DNA of 64,000 nucleotides from NCBI RefSeq assembly GCF_002946355.1, contig NZ_PKOZ01000004.1, forward strand, positions 62,001-126,000, given 5' to 3'. A model generated the notes under the pieces. That model was not told where the DNA came from and did no database searches. It saw nothing but the letters and a program-made list of their open reading frames with translations. The stretch's first letter is position 1; every line of letters begins with the position of its first letter. This document shows, in pieces, positions 16,943-25,788 of this stretch. Origin of the DNA: Pradoshia eiseniae. Lineage in GTDB: Bacteria; Bacillota; Bacilli; Bacillales; Pradoshiaceae. Both the position numbers and the translations under genes were made by a program.

Positions 16943-18754
16943 TTATATATCCAAGAGCTGCTCCAACTCCGTTAATTTTTCCTCAAATACCTTGCATGCT
17001 GCCTTGATAGGCTCAGGAGATGTCATATCTACACCAGCCTTTTTGAGCACTTCAATTGGGAAGTCACTAGATCCTGCCTCAAGGAAGCCTAGATAGCGCT
17101 CTACAGCCGGCTGCCCTTCTTCAAGGATTTGACTGCTCAAGGCTGCGGCGGCACTGAAGCCTGTCGCATATTGATAAACATAGTAATTGTAGTAGAAGTG
17201 GGGAATCCTCGACCACTCAAGGCCAATTTCCTCATCAATAACGATATCCTCGCCAAAATACTTTTTATTGAGATCATAATAGGTTTGCGTCAAGCTTTCC
17301 GCAGTCAATGCGACACCATCCTGAGCCATCTTATGAATCAAGTGCTCAAATTCGGCAAACATCGTTTGACGGAAAACTGTTCCCCTAAACCCTTCAAGAT
17401 AATGATTCAATAAGTAGATTCTCTTCTGCTCATCATCAATTTCCTTCAGTAAATAATCATTCAGCAGGGCTTCATTCGTTGTTGATGCTACCTCAGCGAC
17501 AAAAATAGAATAATCTCCATATTGGTACGGCTGATTTTTCCTTGTGTAATAGCTGTGCACAGAATGACCAAACTCATGCGCAAGCGTAAATAGATTGTTC
17601 ACATTATCCTGCCAGTTCATCAAGATATATGGGTTTGTGCCATAAGCCCCTGAAGAATAAGCCCCGCTCCGCTTGCCGCGGTTTTCGTGTACATCGACCC
17701 AGCGATTTTCAAAGCCTTCCTTCAAAACGGACACATAATCTTCTCCCAACGGAGCCAGACCATTTAGAACATAATTCTTCGCATCTTCATATGGAATCTC
17801 CATTTTGACGTCCTTAACGAGCGGTGTATACAAATCATACATATGCAGTTCCTCTACACCTAATATTTTCTTTCTAAGACGAACATATCGGTGCAATAAG
17901 TCAAGATTATCATGAATAGCACCAACTAAGTTCTCATAGACACTTTCCGGAATATTATTAGCGGATAGAGCTGCCTCCCGAGCGTTGGAATAATTGCGCA
18001 CCTTTGCATAGAAATTATCCTTTTTAACCGTACCCGCAAGCGTACTGGCAAATGTATTCTTATATTGACCGTACGTCTTATACATAGCTTCAAATGCCTC
18101 TTTACGTACACGACGGTCAGCACTCTCAAGGAATCTTGTGTATCTTCCATGTGTCAGCTCGACTTCCTTCCCATTTTCGTCCTTTATGGAAGGAAAACGG
18201 AGGTCGGCATTATTCAGCATGCCGAATGTATTGGATGAAGCGCTTAATACCTCTGACGCTTGTGCCAATAGAGCTTCTTGCTCTGCGGATAATACATGCG
18301 GCCTTTGCAAATTAATTTCTTTTAGCACATGCTCATATAGCTTTAGTTCTTCTTTCTCGTCCATAAAGCGATTAATTGTTTCTTCATCAATGGAGAGAAT
18401 CTCAGGCACAATATAAGAAAAAACGCTTGAAGCTTGTGAATACAGGTTTTTAGCCCGGTCATCCATGCCTTGATAGAAGGTGTTTCCTGTATCTTGGTCA
18501 TATCTCATATGAGAATACGTATATAGGCGTCCAAGCCTTTCTGTTATTCCGTCTTGAAATTGCAAAGCATCCCATAATACATCCGCGCTCTCACCTAATT
18601 TGCCTTTGTATTGTTCACCTTTAGGAAGTGAGTCCTGGATATCCTTAAATTCATTCTCCCAAGCTTGATCTGTTGCAAAGATGTCTTCAAGTCTCCAGGT
18701 GTCTTCTACTGCGATATCTTTGCGTTCTGGCAATTGGTTTACGTCTGTTGCCAT
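16943..18754 (-). CDS. pepF: Oligoendopeptidase F
   Basis: Cytoplasmic zinc metallopeptidase of family M3B that cleaves short oligopeptides; in B. subtilis overexpression affects sporulation signalling. 603 residues from ATG MATDVNQLPERKDI, which has GGAGGG 6 bp upstream. The M3 catalytic domain contains TLAHEFGHSVHSYY (about 383-396), with the HExxH-type zinc ligands, and FVAEVASTTNEALL holding the third ligand Glu. PepF_N precedes it at about 110-190. The gene follows coiA on the same strand, the arrangement seen in B. subtilis. Confidence 0.95.
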   Translation of the reverse strand: MATDVNQLPERKDIAVEDTWRLEDIFATDQAWENEFKDIQDSLPKGEQYKGKLGESADVLWDALQFQDGITERLGRLYTYSHMRYDQDTGNTFYQGMDDRAKNLYSQASSVFSYIVPEILSIDEETINRFMDEKEELKLYEHVLKEINLQRPHVLSAEQEALLAQASEVLSASSNTFGMLNNADLRFPSIKDENGKEVELTHGRYTRFLESADRRVRKEAFEAMYKTYGQYKNTFASTLAGTVKKDNFYAKVRNYSNAREAALSANNIPESVYENLVGAIHDNLDLLHRYVRLRKKILGVEELHMYDLYTPLVKDVKMEIPYEDAKNYVLNGLAPLGEDYVSVLKEGFENRWVDVHENRGKRSGAYSSGAYGTNPYILMNWQDNVNNLFTLAHEFGHSVHSYYTRKNQPYQYGDYSIFVAEVASTTNEALLNDYLLKEIDDEQKRIYLLNHYLEGFRGTVFRQTMFAEFEHLIHKMAQDGVALTAESLTQTYYDLNKKYFGEDIVIDEEIGLEWSRIPHFYYNYYVYQYATGFSAAAALSSQILEEGQPAVERYLGFLEAGSSDFPIEVLKKAGVDMTSPEPIKAACKVFEEKLTELEQLLDI

Positions 18755-18785
18755 TTCATTCCCTCCAATCAATTACGTCCCTTAT

Positions 18786-19958
18786 CTAGTTTCGCCATAA
18801 AGCATCGTTTTCCTCTTTAAAAAAATCCACAAGCAGATGATTAAGCTCTTCCTGCCGTATCGTTTTTATTGGAAACCCTTCCTTTATTATATAGCTATTT
18901 TCACCGTTTTTAATTAAATATTCCGCTTTTTCAAGAAATCTCATAAACTCTTCGACAGGAGTGAACAAAGAAATAGAGTCGGATGGCAAATCTCTGATGA
19001 GGATTTCCCTTTTACGTAGTCTATCCATAAAACGTTTACGGATTCCATCCGCTCTGATTTCCCCTTCCTTCACCTGACAATCTAATAAGTCCAGGATGAC
19101 ATACCCTTGCCAGTGATGAGAAGGAATACCAAATAGAACAGAGCTTCTAAGAGGGATACCGATCATTCTCGGCAGATTACTTTGGATGCCTAGAGAGTAG
19201 AAGCTACGAAGAAGCGGATTAGTGATTCCTTGATACCTCCACTCATTTCTTATCAGACTCTCCCGTTTTCTCATCCATTCAGGGATAAATAAGATTGTTC
19301 TAGCCTGCTGGTCTAAAATTTGCGGCAAAGATTTGCCTGTGAAAGTAACGCTCTCCGCTTGACCAAAAAATAATTCTTTTGTAATGGGAATAAGATTAGT
19401 GAGCATGATTAAAGTATTGGGGGTATGACAATCAAAGAATAAGAGGTAAGGAAAACCTGAAGGGGATATACGGATAGCTGATTGGAGAGAAGACGTTAAG
19501 GACCATAGGAGGTTCCCTTTTTTCTTTAGAAAGTTTGAATGGAATATCCAAATCGGCTCTACTTCAATCTTCCTATAGCCTAAGGTTCTTTCGGTGAGGC
19601 GCTTGGCTGATAGAGGGGAGCATTGATATTCAATTGCGAAGACCCTTCCCTCTGCATTTGCCTCAATATCTGCCCTTTGACAGATGGAATCATAATATCT
19701 CTCTAACACTGCTCTTTCTGCCCATTGAGAGGCCCATTCATGCAATAGGTTTTTCCCTTCCAAATGGATAAAGGATTCTGCTTCTTCCATACCTGGACAA
19801 TTCTCTTCCCTTTGATGGGCAAAATGGGGGATCCGTTTCCTTCCGGCCTTGTATAGCACCCTTTTTCGGCAAATCGGGCAGCTAAACTCGTCTCCTTTAC
19901 GATCAGCCACACGGGTGGAATGGATAAGCTCGCCCTCTTGATTGGCTGCAACTAACAT
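18786..19958 (-). CDS. coiA: Competence protein CoiA
   Basis: CoiA-family protein needed for efficient transformation in streptococci and competence-induced in B. subtilis; contains a nuclease-like core. 390 residues: an N-terminal zinc-ribbon-like segment FSCPICRKRVLYKAGRKRIPHFAHQ (about 25-49) with CxxC, then the restriction-endonuclease-like region LLHEWASQW and the IEYQCSPLS motif (about 108-116). No ComK box is visible upstream. Followed by pepF after 31 bp. Confidence 0.9.
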   Translation of the reverse strand: MLVAANQEGELIHSTRVADRKGDEFSCPICRKRVLYKAGRKRIPHFAHQREENCPGMEEAESFIHLEGKNLLHEWASQWAERAVLERYYDSICQRADIEANAEGRVFAIEYQCSPLSAKRLTERTLGYRKIEVEPIWIFHSNFLKKKGNLLWSLTSSLQSAIRISPSGFPYLLFFDCHTPNTLIMLTNLIPITKELFFGQAESVTFTGKSLPQILDQQARTILFIPEWMRKRESLIRNEWRYQGITNPLLRSFYSLGIQSNLPRMIGIPLRSSVLFGIPSHHWQGYVILDLLDCQVKEGEIRADGIRKRFMDRLRKREILIRDLPSDSISLFTPVEEFMRFLEKAEYLIKNGENSYIIKEGFPIKTIRQEELNHLLVDFFKEENDALWRN

Positions 19959-20034
19959 GCGACACAGCTCCTTTCTAGATTTAAGGTCCTATCTTTAATT
20001 CTAGAATGGAGCCGATATTCCTTCTCCCTCTCCA

Positions 20035-21543
20035 TTAAAGAAAAGGTGAGAGCAATCTTGATAAGGACTCAAATAACCGCATAAACAAGGTCCGTTTCTG
20101 AAAAGTTTCGATATGAAGCTCATTTGAGACAAGCAAATCTTGCAGATAATCCTGGGCTAACTTCTTTACACTGCCGGTACGGTATAAGAATACATTCACT
20201 TCAAAATTTAAATGAAAGCTGCGCATATCCATATTGGATGTGCCAATGGAGGCAAGCTTCCCATCTACAATCATGATTTTTGAATGCATAAATCCTTCTC
20301 TGTATTCGTAAATTTTCACCCCAGCCTCGAGCAATTCCGGATAATAGGACCTTGAAGCATGGAATACTATTCGGTTGTCAGGATTGCTTGGTACAAGCAA
20401 ACGAACATCAATCCCGCTTAAAGCAGCAACCCTTAGCGCAGAGAAAACATCTTCATCAGGAATGAAATATGGGGAGGCTATCCATACCGACTCCTTTGCC
20501 GACGTAATCATGGAAAAATAGATATTTTTTATGACGCTCCATTCATTATCAGGTCCCCCTGCAAGCACTTGGACTCCGCCATGAACTTCATTTGGTGTCT
20601 CCTTCATCATTAAGTAATCATCCGTCAAGAAGCTATGATTGGTCATATAATACCAATCCTGAATAAAAATTAATTGTAAGTCTCTGACTCCTTCTCCCTT
20701 TAACCGTAAATGAGTATCCCTCCAAAAGCCGATGGATTCATCCTTCCCTAAATATTCATTCCCAATATTTAAGCCTCCGACAAATCCGACATATCCATCG
20801 ACCACAATGATTTTTCGATGGTTTCGGAAATTAAATTTATTATTAAGGAAGGGAATCTTGACTGGTCCAAATGAAACAGCCTCAATGCCCCACGCCCTCA
20901 TTTCTCCGATGAATTTAGACGGAAGCCTCCAAGATCCTACATCATCATATAAGAATCTGATTTTTACGCCCTGCTTTGCTTTCTCAATTAGAATATCTTT
21001 AATCTCATTCCCTAATTCGTCGCCTCGCACAATATAGTATTCCATATGAATATGATTCTCTGCTGAGCGCAAGGCTTCCTTAATCGCACTAAAGGTTTCC
21101 TTGCCATTGGTTAAGACTTCTGTTTCCGTTGAGTGCGAGATATTAGTGTTCCCCAGTTTTTCAGCGAGCCCCAATAGCTTACTGTATTCATCATCCTCGC
21201 TCGAACGATGGTACCTGCCCTCCTCCTGAATTTTGCTCCCTAAATATACTTTTTTATCAAGAAAAAATTTCTTCTTGAACATCCTTTCCTTCCTGTAATT
21301 CCGGCCGAACAATAAATAAAATATAAATCCGATTACCGGGAATGCTCCCAGCACTACGAGCCACGCGACAGTTTGTGTGGGGTGACGGTTTTCCATAAAA
21401 ATAATGACACCAATAAAAACCACCGATAAGGTTAAGCCAATACTAATATACTGGACAATGTCACTTTGAATATTTTCCCTATATAAATAGGTCAAAATAA
21501 AGATTGTAAATAAAAACAAAAAGATATTTACTGTGTATTTCAT
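20035..21543 (-). CDS. cls: Cardiolipin synthase
   Basis: Membrane enzyme joining two phosphatidylglycerols into cardiolipin. 502 residues from the ATG chosen (an upstream GTG is also in frame). Two N-terminal membrane helices (about 4-22 and 29-50), then two phospholipase-D domains with HKD motifs: NHRKIIVVDGYVGFVGGLNIG (about 240-260) and MHSKIMIVDGKLASIGTSNMD (about 419-439). In many Bacillus relatives a cls gene lies between coiA and mecA, as here. Confidence 0.93.
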   Translation of the reverse strand: MKYTVNIFLFLFTIFILTYLYRENIQSDIVQYISIGLTLSVVFIGVIIFMENRHPTQTVAWLVVLGAFPVIGFIFYLLFGRNYRKERMFKKKFFLDKKVYLGSKIQEEGRYHRSSEDDEYSKLLGLAEKLGNTNISHSTETEVLTNGKETFSAIKEALRSAENHIHMEYYIVRGDELGNEIKDILIEKAKQGVKIRFLYDDVGSWRLPSKFIGEMRAWGIEAVSFGPVKIPFLNNKFNFRNHRKIIVVDGYVGFVGGLNIGNEYLGKDESIGFWRDTHLRLKGEGVRDLQLIFIQDWYYMTNHSFLTDDYLMMKETPNEVHGGVQVLAGGPDNEWSVIKNIYFSMITSAKESVWIASPYFIPDEDVFSALRVAALSGIDVRLLVPSNPDNRIVFHASRSYYPELLEAGVKIYEYREGFMHSKIMIVDGKLASIGTSNMDMRSFHLNFEVNVFLYRTGSVKKLAQDYLQDLLVSNELHIETFQKRTLFMRLFESLSRLLSPFL

Positions 21544-21633
21544 GCATTTCACCCAAATCCCAAAATGTTATAAGACCTTCCTCTATACCCATTTTTCGGA
21601 TTTTTGACCCCTTTTTGCTTTTAAAGAATAATA

Positions 21634-21663
21634 AAAAGCTAGCCCCTTATAAGGAACTAGCTA
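21634..21663 (-). terminator. Terminator of mecA
   Basis: AGCTAG (21638-21643) and CTAGCT (21657-21662) plus inner CCTTATAAGG; five T follow on the minus strand. Confidence 0.75.
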
Positions 21664-21670
21664 ATAAAAT

Positions 21671-22330
21671 TTACGCGAAATATTGATTAACTGTATTAAA
21701 AACATCATCTGGTATGATGACAGAACCATATTCCTCGATTCGATGAATCGTTACCCTTGATTCATCTGAATATTCTAGAAGGATGGATAGGATATTGTCT
21801 ATTTTATCTTCTTCAAATTCCCCTTCTGGGAATTCAACATAAAGATAGTATTTATTCTCAAAGGAGTATAGCTTCGTGATAACTCCATTGACTCCGTTTG
21901 TTTTGCTGAGTGCCACTATATCCTCAAAGTCTTGGAACACAAGCACAAATTGAAGCGCCTCGTCTTCCACAGCTTGTTCATCCATTGATTGCTCCGATTG
22001 AAAATGTTCATTCAGCATTGATTCAATCTTCAAATCAACTGAGTTGGCAGAATCATCAATCGGTAAGTCGAACTTTTGGCCGTCCTTGGAGAGTTGAGCA
22101 CGCGTAACCAACACTTCTAATCCTTTTTCAAGTGCTTGGATTTGAATCCAAAGTGGTCCTTCTACTGTAAAATCCTCTTCCTCATGCACTTCATCCATCA
22201 TTTCCCAGAATAGTTCTTCACTGCGGTCTCTGTTATACCAGATTTCTTCACGATCAAAACCGCGCTTCTCTATGTCTCCGTATGAAATATAGAATTTCAC
22301 AGTGTTTTCATTAATACGCTCGATTTCCAT
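21671..22330 (-). CDS. mecA: Adaptor protein MecA
   Basis: Adaptor that recruits ComK, ComS and other targets to ClpC-ClpP. 219 residues: N-terminal target-binding domain MEIERINENTVKFYISYGDIEKRGF, a variable acidic linker (about 95-120, SEQSMDEQAVEDEA) and a C-terminal ClpC-binding/oligomerisation domain ending RVTIHRIEEYGSVIIPDDVFNTVNQYFA. Length and sequence match the Bacillus family (218 in B. subtilis). Stands between spx and cls. Confidence 0.96.
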   Translation of the reverse strand: MEIERINENTVKFYISYGDIEKRGFDREEIWYNRDRSEELFWEMMDEVHEEEDFTVEGPLWIQIQALEKGLEVLVTRAQLSKDGQKFDLPIDDSANSVDLKIESMLNEHFQSEQSMDEQAVEDEALQFVLVFQDFEDIVALSKTNGVNGVITKLYSFENKYYLYVEFPEGEFEEDKIDNILSILLEYSDESRVTIHRIEEYGSVIIPDDVFNTVNQYFA

Positions 22331-22544
22331 GATTCACTCTCTCCCTTCTGGTTTGAGGTCAATTGAAGGGATTACCCCCAAACTAGGTTGTTATATCTTT
22401 TCCCTGTTTTAAAAAATGTTAATCATGGATGAACCTTTCGTCAAGTGTGATCCTAGTTATATTTTATGATAAATATATGGCAGAGGGAAACAAAATAACC
22501 TATATTTATGAAAATAAACAAAACGCCCATTTAAATCAAAAAGG

Positions 22545-22571
22545 AAAAACCCCTTGCGGTATACAAGGGGG
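22545..22571 (-). terminator. Terminator of spx
   Basis: CCCCTTG (22550-22556) with CAAGGGG (22564-22570), followed on the minus strand by TTTTTCC. Confidence 0.75.
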
Positions 22572-22586
22572 ATAAATATATTGTTG

Positions 22587-22982
22587 TTAATTCACTAGGC
22601 GTTGAGCTTCGCGAAGTTGAAAGGTCCTTACCTTACGTGGAAGGAAGCGTCTAATCTCATCTTCATTATAGCCTACCTGCAGTCTCTTTTCATCAATGAT
22701 GATTGGTCTTCTCAGTAAGCCAGGATTTTGCTGAATGATAGTGAACAGTTCTTGCAATGGTAAATTATCTAGGTTTACATTCAATTTTTGAAATGTTTTT
22801 GAACGAGTCGAAATAATTTCATCAGTGCCATCCTCGGTCATGCGTAAGATTTCTTTGATTTCTTCTAGACTCAAAGTCTCTGAAAATATATTTCGTTCTT
22901 TATATGGAATATCATGTTCTTCTAACCATGCTTTGGCCTTTCTGCATGAAGTGCAGCTAGGTGATGTATATAGTGTAACCAT
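22587..22982 (-). CDS. spx: Transcriptional regulator Spx
   Basis: ArsC-like regulator that binds the alpha-subunit C-terminal domain of RNA polymerase and activates thiol-stress genes. 131 residues. Redox switch CTSC at Cys10-Cys13 in [20 protein letters not shown], the conserved Gly52-type alpha-CTD contact (EDGTDEIIS), RPI motif in [27 protein letters not shown], and a C-terminal tail for proteolysis. Preceded by a 355-bp region with an exact PerR box. Confidence 0.97.
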   Translation of the reverse strand: MVTLYTSPSCTSCRKAKAWLEEHDIPYKERNIFSETLSLEEIKEILRMTEDGTDEIISTRSKTFQKLNVNLDNLPLQELFTIIQQNPGLLRRPIIIDEKRLQVGYNEDEIRRFLPRKVRTFQLREAQRLVN

Positions 22983-23083
22983 TCCCCGTCACTCTCCCTA
23001 TCGTTATAGTTCGCAAATCCATCAATGGCTTTATATTCGACTATGTAAAGTTATAGGTTTAAAATATTTGAAATGTCGTTAAT

Positions 23084-23098
23084 TTATAATTATTATAA
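23084..23098. promoter_or_regulatory. PerR box upstream of spx
   Basis: TTATAATTATTATAA is an exact match to the established Per box TTATAATnATTATAA (7-1-7 palindrome). It lies 102 bp before the spx start. In B. subtilis PerR, with YodB, represses an spx promoter, so conservation of this control is the simplest reading. Confidence 0.85.
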
Positions 23099-23115
23099 AT
23101 AGGAACATTAAATTT

Positions 23116-23144
23116 ATTATACATGATAAAATTTACCTTGTGTA
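23116..23144 (-). promoter_or_regulatory. Sigma-A-type promoter candidate of spx
   Basis: Minus strand -35 TACACA (23144-23139), 17-bp spacer, -10 TATAAT (23121-23116) with an upstream TG. The PerR box begins about 18 bp downstream of the -10. The -35 box is poor, so activation or an additional start site closer to the PerR box is possible. Confidence 0.45.
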
Positions 23145-23318
23145 GATTATTTTAGAAAAATCTGCCTTAATCTATCAATATTACATAAAAATAACACGCG
23201 CGAAATGTTTGTAATACTTCTACATCTTTACTCTTTACCCGTTTCTTCTATTTACTAATAATCTTATTCATATAAATACCCGTTATAAATTACAGCTAAA
23301 CCTGGTTAAAATATGGTA

Positions 23319-23346
23319 AAAAGCTGAGGAAAGATCCTCAGCTTTT
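23319..23346 (-). terminator. Terminator overlapping the 3' end of yjbC
   Basis: Perfect 12-bp arms AAAAGCTGAGGA (23319-23330) and TCCTCAGCTTTT (23335-23346); the right arm includes the yjbC stop codon. It separates yjbC from spx, which are cotranscribed in B. subtilis. Confidence 0.8.
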
Positions 23347-23916
23347 AATTTCTTCTAAAATATTTGTCTTATCAACATGTATTTTCAAGGCCTGCTCAGT
23401 CGGTTCAAATGATCTTCCGTACAGTTCCATATCTTTATACGTATGAAGCTCCCTATATACATCCTGCATGCCATTCAGAACTTCATGGTCCATGAAGGCA
23501 GGATCCGGAGACCAATATAAAATTTCCAGCTCTACTTCTTCCTCTGTAACGGGAGAAGTCTTTTTATAATGAACGGAGCTCGCATGCTCAAAGCCCTCGC
23601 GTTTATAAAATTTTAGTCGTCTTTCCGTGTCTTCTTCTGTTTCGTTGGCTGGTTCGACTTCTAGGAAGATTGACTTTCCTTTCAGTTTCAAATCATCAAG
23701 CAGTTTTTTCCCAATTCCATTTCCTCTCACATTGCCTATCACATATAAGTAATCAATGAAGATAAATTCTTCTCTTTCAGCATAGAGTAAGATATGATTA
23801 TTTCCTTCATCAAGGAAATAATTCTTATCTTTATTATTCAATAATGCTTCAAAATGTTCCTTAGACTTCATTTCTTCCAGCGGAAAATATTCTTTTAATT
23901 TATCATACCAATTCAT
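23338..23916 (-). CDS. yjbC: GNAT-family N-acetyltransferase YjbC
   Basis: Putative acetyl-CoA-dependent acetyltransferase of unknown substrate. 192 residues, same length as B. subtilis YjbC. GNAT motif A is VIGNVRGNGIGKKLLDDLK (about 60-78) with the acetyl-CoA-binding RGxGxG-like loop, followed by FLEVEPANETEEDTERRLKFYKREGF. The C-terminal part (about 130-192) is acidic and lies beyond the GNAT core. In B. subtilis yjbC heads a transcript with spx. Confidence 0.87.
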   Translation of the reverse strand: MNWYDKLKEYFPLEEMKSKEHFEALLNNKDKNYFLDEGNNHILLYAEREEFIFIDYLYVIGNVRGNGIGKKLLDDLKLKGKSIFLEVEPANETEEDTERRLKFYKREGFEHASSVHYKKTSPVTEEEVELEILYWSPDPAFMDHEVLNGMQDVYRELHTYKDMELYGRSFEPTEQALKIHVDKTNILEEIKS

Positions 23917-24079
23917 CTGTCTTGTCTACTCTCCTTTAGCATCTAGTTGCACTCAAGAAAAAAGCAACAGCATTTTTTTACGTTCTTTACACATTTTCCC
24001 TTTAAATATGCTTAATAACCAACTAAAATGAAATTGTAAAGAAAAATTTACATTGACGTTATGCATAGGAGGAACCGCA

Positions 24080-24268
24080 ATGATAGAATATGCTATTGAT
24101 TTCTCCCTTTTCGCCCTATTTGTCATTGGTTTAACAGCCTTTATGGGACCGCTTACAAATGGTCTCGGTCACCTTTTATCCCCTCGCCATAAGAGAAGCT
24201 CTTACGTCAGACAAACAGAGCTGTCACAGGAAGGCTTCAAACCAGTTGGCGGCAAAGTAAAGCAATAA
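24080..24268 (+). CDS. Small membrane protein, unknown function
   Basis: 62 residues from ATG at 24080, chosen because AGGAGG stands 7 bp upstream; a longer frame begins 9 codons earlier without a good site. One hydrophobic helix (about 4-26, YAIDFSLFALFVIGLTAFMGPL) followed by a basic tail (SPRHKRSSYVRQTE). I do not recognise the family. Followed at once by a strong terminator shared with the convergent DUF4015 gene. Confidence 0.7.
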   Translation: MIEYAIDFSLFALFVIGLTAFMGPLTNGLGHLLSPRHKRSSYVRQTELSQEGFKPVGGKVKQ

Positions 24269-24310
24269 GAAAAGCAGCGGGTATACCTACTGATACTCGC
24301 TGCTTTTCTT
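24267..24310. terminator. Bidirectional terminator
   Basis: 18-bp arms AAGAAAAGCAGCGGGTAT (24267-24284) and ATACTCGCTGCTTTTCTT (24293-24310), one mismatch, between convergent genes. Confidence 0.85.
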
Positions 24311-24312
24311 GA

Positions 24313-25509
24313 TTAAGGCGTATAATCGACCCCTGGTGTATATCGATTTCCAGCATTCCATAAAAGGAATTCATCGATTCCTTCTTCATTTAGCGCTCTG
24401 ATCTGATCTTCTACTTCTTGCTTGCCATATGTCTTATAATTGCCGCTTCCTAGCCACGTGGCGGTAAAATCCTGAATCCACGGCCTTGAAACAGGCGGTG
24501 TCTTCAGTTCATCAAGCTTTTTATTTTCTAGCTTTGCATATTCTTTAATAAGTTTGTAAGGCTCGAGATCTGGCTTGGCGATTCCGAAATAAGAGGTCCA
24601 ATGGCTTGGATAAATCATAGATGAAATAACATCCACATTCTCAGAAATCTTCGAGAAATTCTGCCCAATGCCAGGCGCCTCAGGCAGGGTCGCAGAATAG
24701 CCGAAAATATCAACAGAGACTTTCACGTCATACGGTTCTAGCTTCTCCTTAGCATAGGCCACAAAATCTGTTACGGCATTAACACGATGCTGTACATTAT
24801 CAACCGATTTATCCCCATAGTCGCCCACCGAATATTTCAACTCATCATCCCTTGTTTCAAAGCCTTCAGGGAAACGAACATAATCAAATTGGATTTCTTC
24901 AAATCCCATCTTCGCGGCCTCTATGGCGATATCGACGTTATAATCCCAAACTTCCTTCACAAATGGATTTACGAAGGCTTCTCCGCGCCCATTCTTCCAA
25001 ACCTCATTCCCGTCCTTGAATGACCATTCCGGCTTTTTCTTTGCTAAATAGCTATCCTTAAAAACAACTACACGGGCAATCGGATAAATCTCCCTCTTCT
25101 CCATGTCTTTAAGCAGCTTTTCTGGGTCTTTAATTAAATTCTTTCCTGCTCCCGCATAAGGCTTTGACTCATCCGGCAGATACGTTAGGTCGCCAAGGTC
25201 GTCCTTAATATCAATAACCATGGCGTTCAATTCGGTCTTTTCAATTAGTTGAACGAGCTCTTGATATTTGCTCCCACCGGCGGAATTCCCCGTCACATAA
25301 ATCCCTCGAACCGCATCAGGATAGGTAAAGGAATAGTTTCCCCCCGGAAAGCGATTCATGTCAGCAGGCAATTCTTTATTCTCGATACTTATTTTCTGTT
25401 CACTATGTAATTTCACCTGTTTTCCTTCAGCACTCGCCTCTATGCTCCAAGCTGAAAAGGCAATCAGGTTCAGCAAAACCAGAAGTTTTACCATTCTCAT
25501 TCTTCCCAT
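24313..25509 (-). CDS. Putative glycoside hydrolase, DUF4015 family, secreted
   Basis: 398 residues. N-terminal hydrophobic signal segment (about 7-27, ending SIEASAEG). The main domain (about 64-390) matches the DUF4015 putative glycosyl hydrolase family: GIYVTGNSAGGSKYQELVQLIEKTELNAMVIDIKDDLGDLTY described at 70-110, MGFEEIQFDYVRFPEG (about 205-220) with the acidic pair of a TIM-barrel active site, VSVDIFGYSATLP, ISSMIYPSHWTSYFGI and EEGIDEFLLWNAGNRYTPGVDY. Substrate unknown; probably a cell-surface polysaccharide. Three Met codons near the start (1, 4, 6) make the exact start uncertain. Confidence 0.85.
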   Translation of the reverse strand: MGRMRMVKLLVLLNLIAFSAWSIEASAEGKQVKLHSEQKISIENKELPADMNRFPGGNYSFTYPDAVRGIYVTGNSAGGSKYQELVQLIEKTELNAMVIDIKDDLGDLTYLPDESKPYAGAGKNLIKDPEKLLKDMEKREIYPIARVVVFKDSYLAKKKPEWSFKDGNEVWKNGRGEAFVNPFVKEVWDYNVDIAIEAAKMGFEEIQFDYVRFPEGFETRDDELKYSVGDYGDKSVDNVQHRVNAVTDFVAYAKEKLEPYDVKVSVDIFGYSATLPEAPGIGQNFSKISENVDVISSMIYPSHWTSYFGIAKPDLEPYKLIKEYAKLENKKLDELKTPPVSRPWIQDFTATWLGSGNYKTYGKQEVEDQIRALNEEGIDEFLLWNAGNRYTPGVDYTP

Positions 25510-25756
25510 CCACTCCTCTCTTTTCCATTTACCACCATCTATTATACACTATTCTCCAATTTACGCTGAAATATGTGTTTTATTTGGATATTTTTTACAG
25601 ATAAAAAGAGGGTAATAGATAATGAGAAAACATGTAATTCTTGCTATTGCTAGCATCCCTTCTAAATTAAACATAAAAAATATCTTTCCGAGATTCAATT
25701 ATGATCGTTAAGGGTCCCCAGCATCTCAATTTCATTATGGGCTTATCATTAAGAAA

Positions 25757-25779
25757 GACCATCCAATAGCAGGATGGTC
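25757..25779 (-). terminator. Terminator of the opp operon
   Basis: GACCATCC (25757-25764) with GGATGGTC (25772-25779), followed on the minus strand by TTTCTT. Confidence 0.75.
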
Positions 25780-25788
25780 GTACATAAT

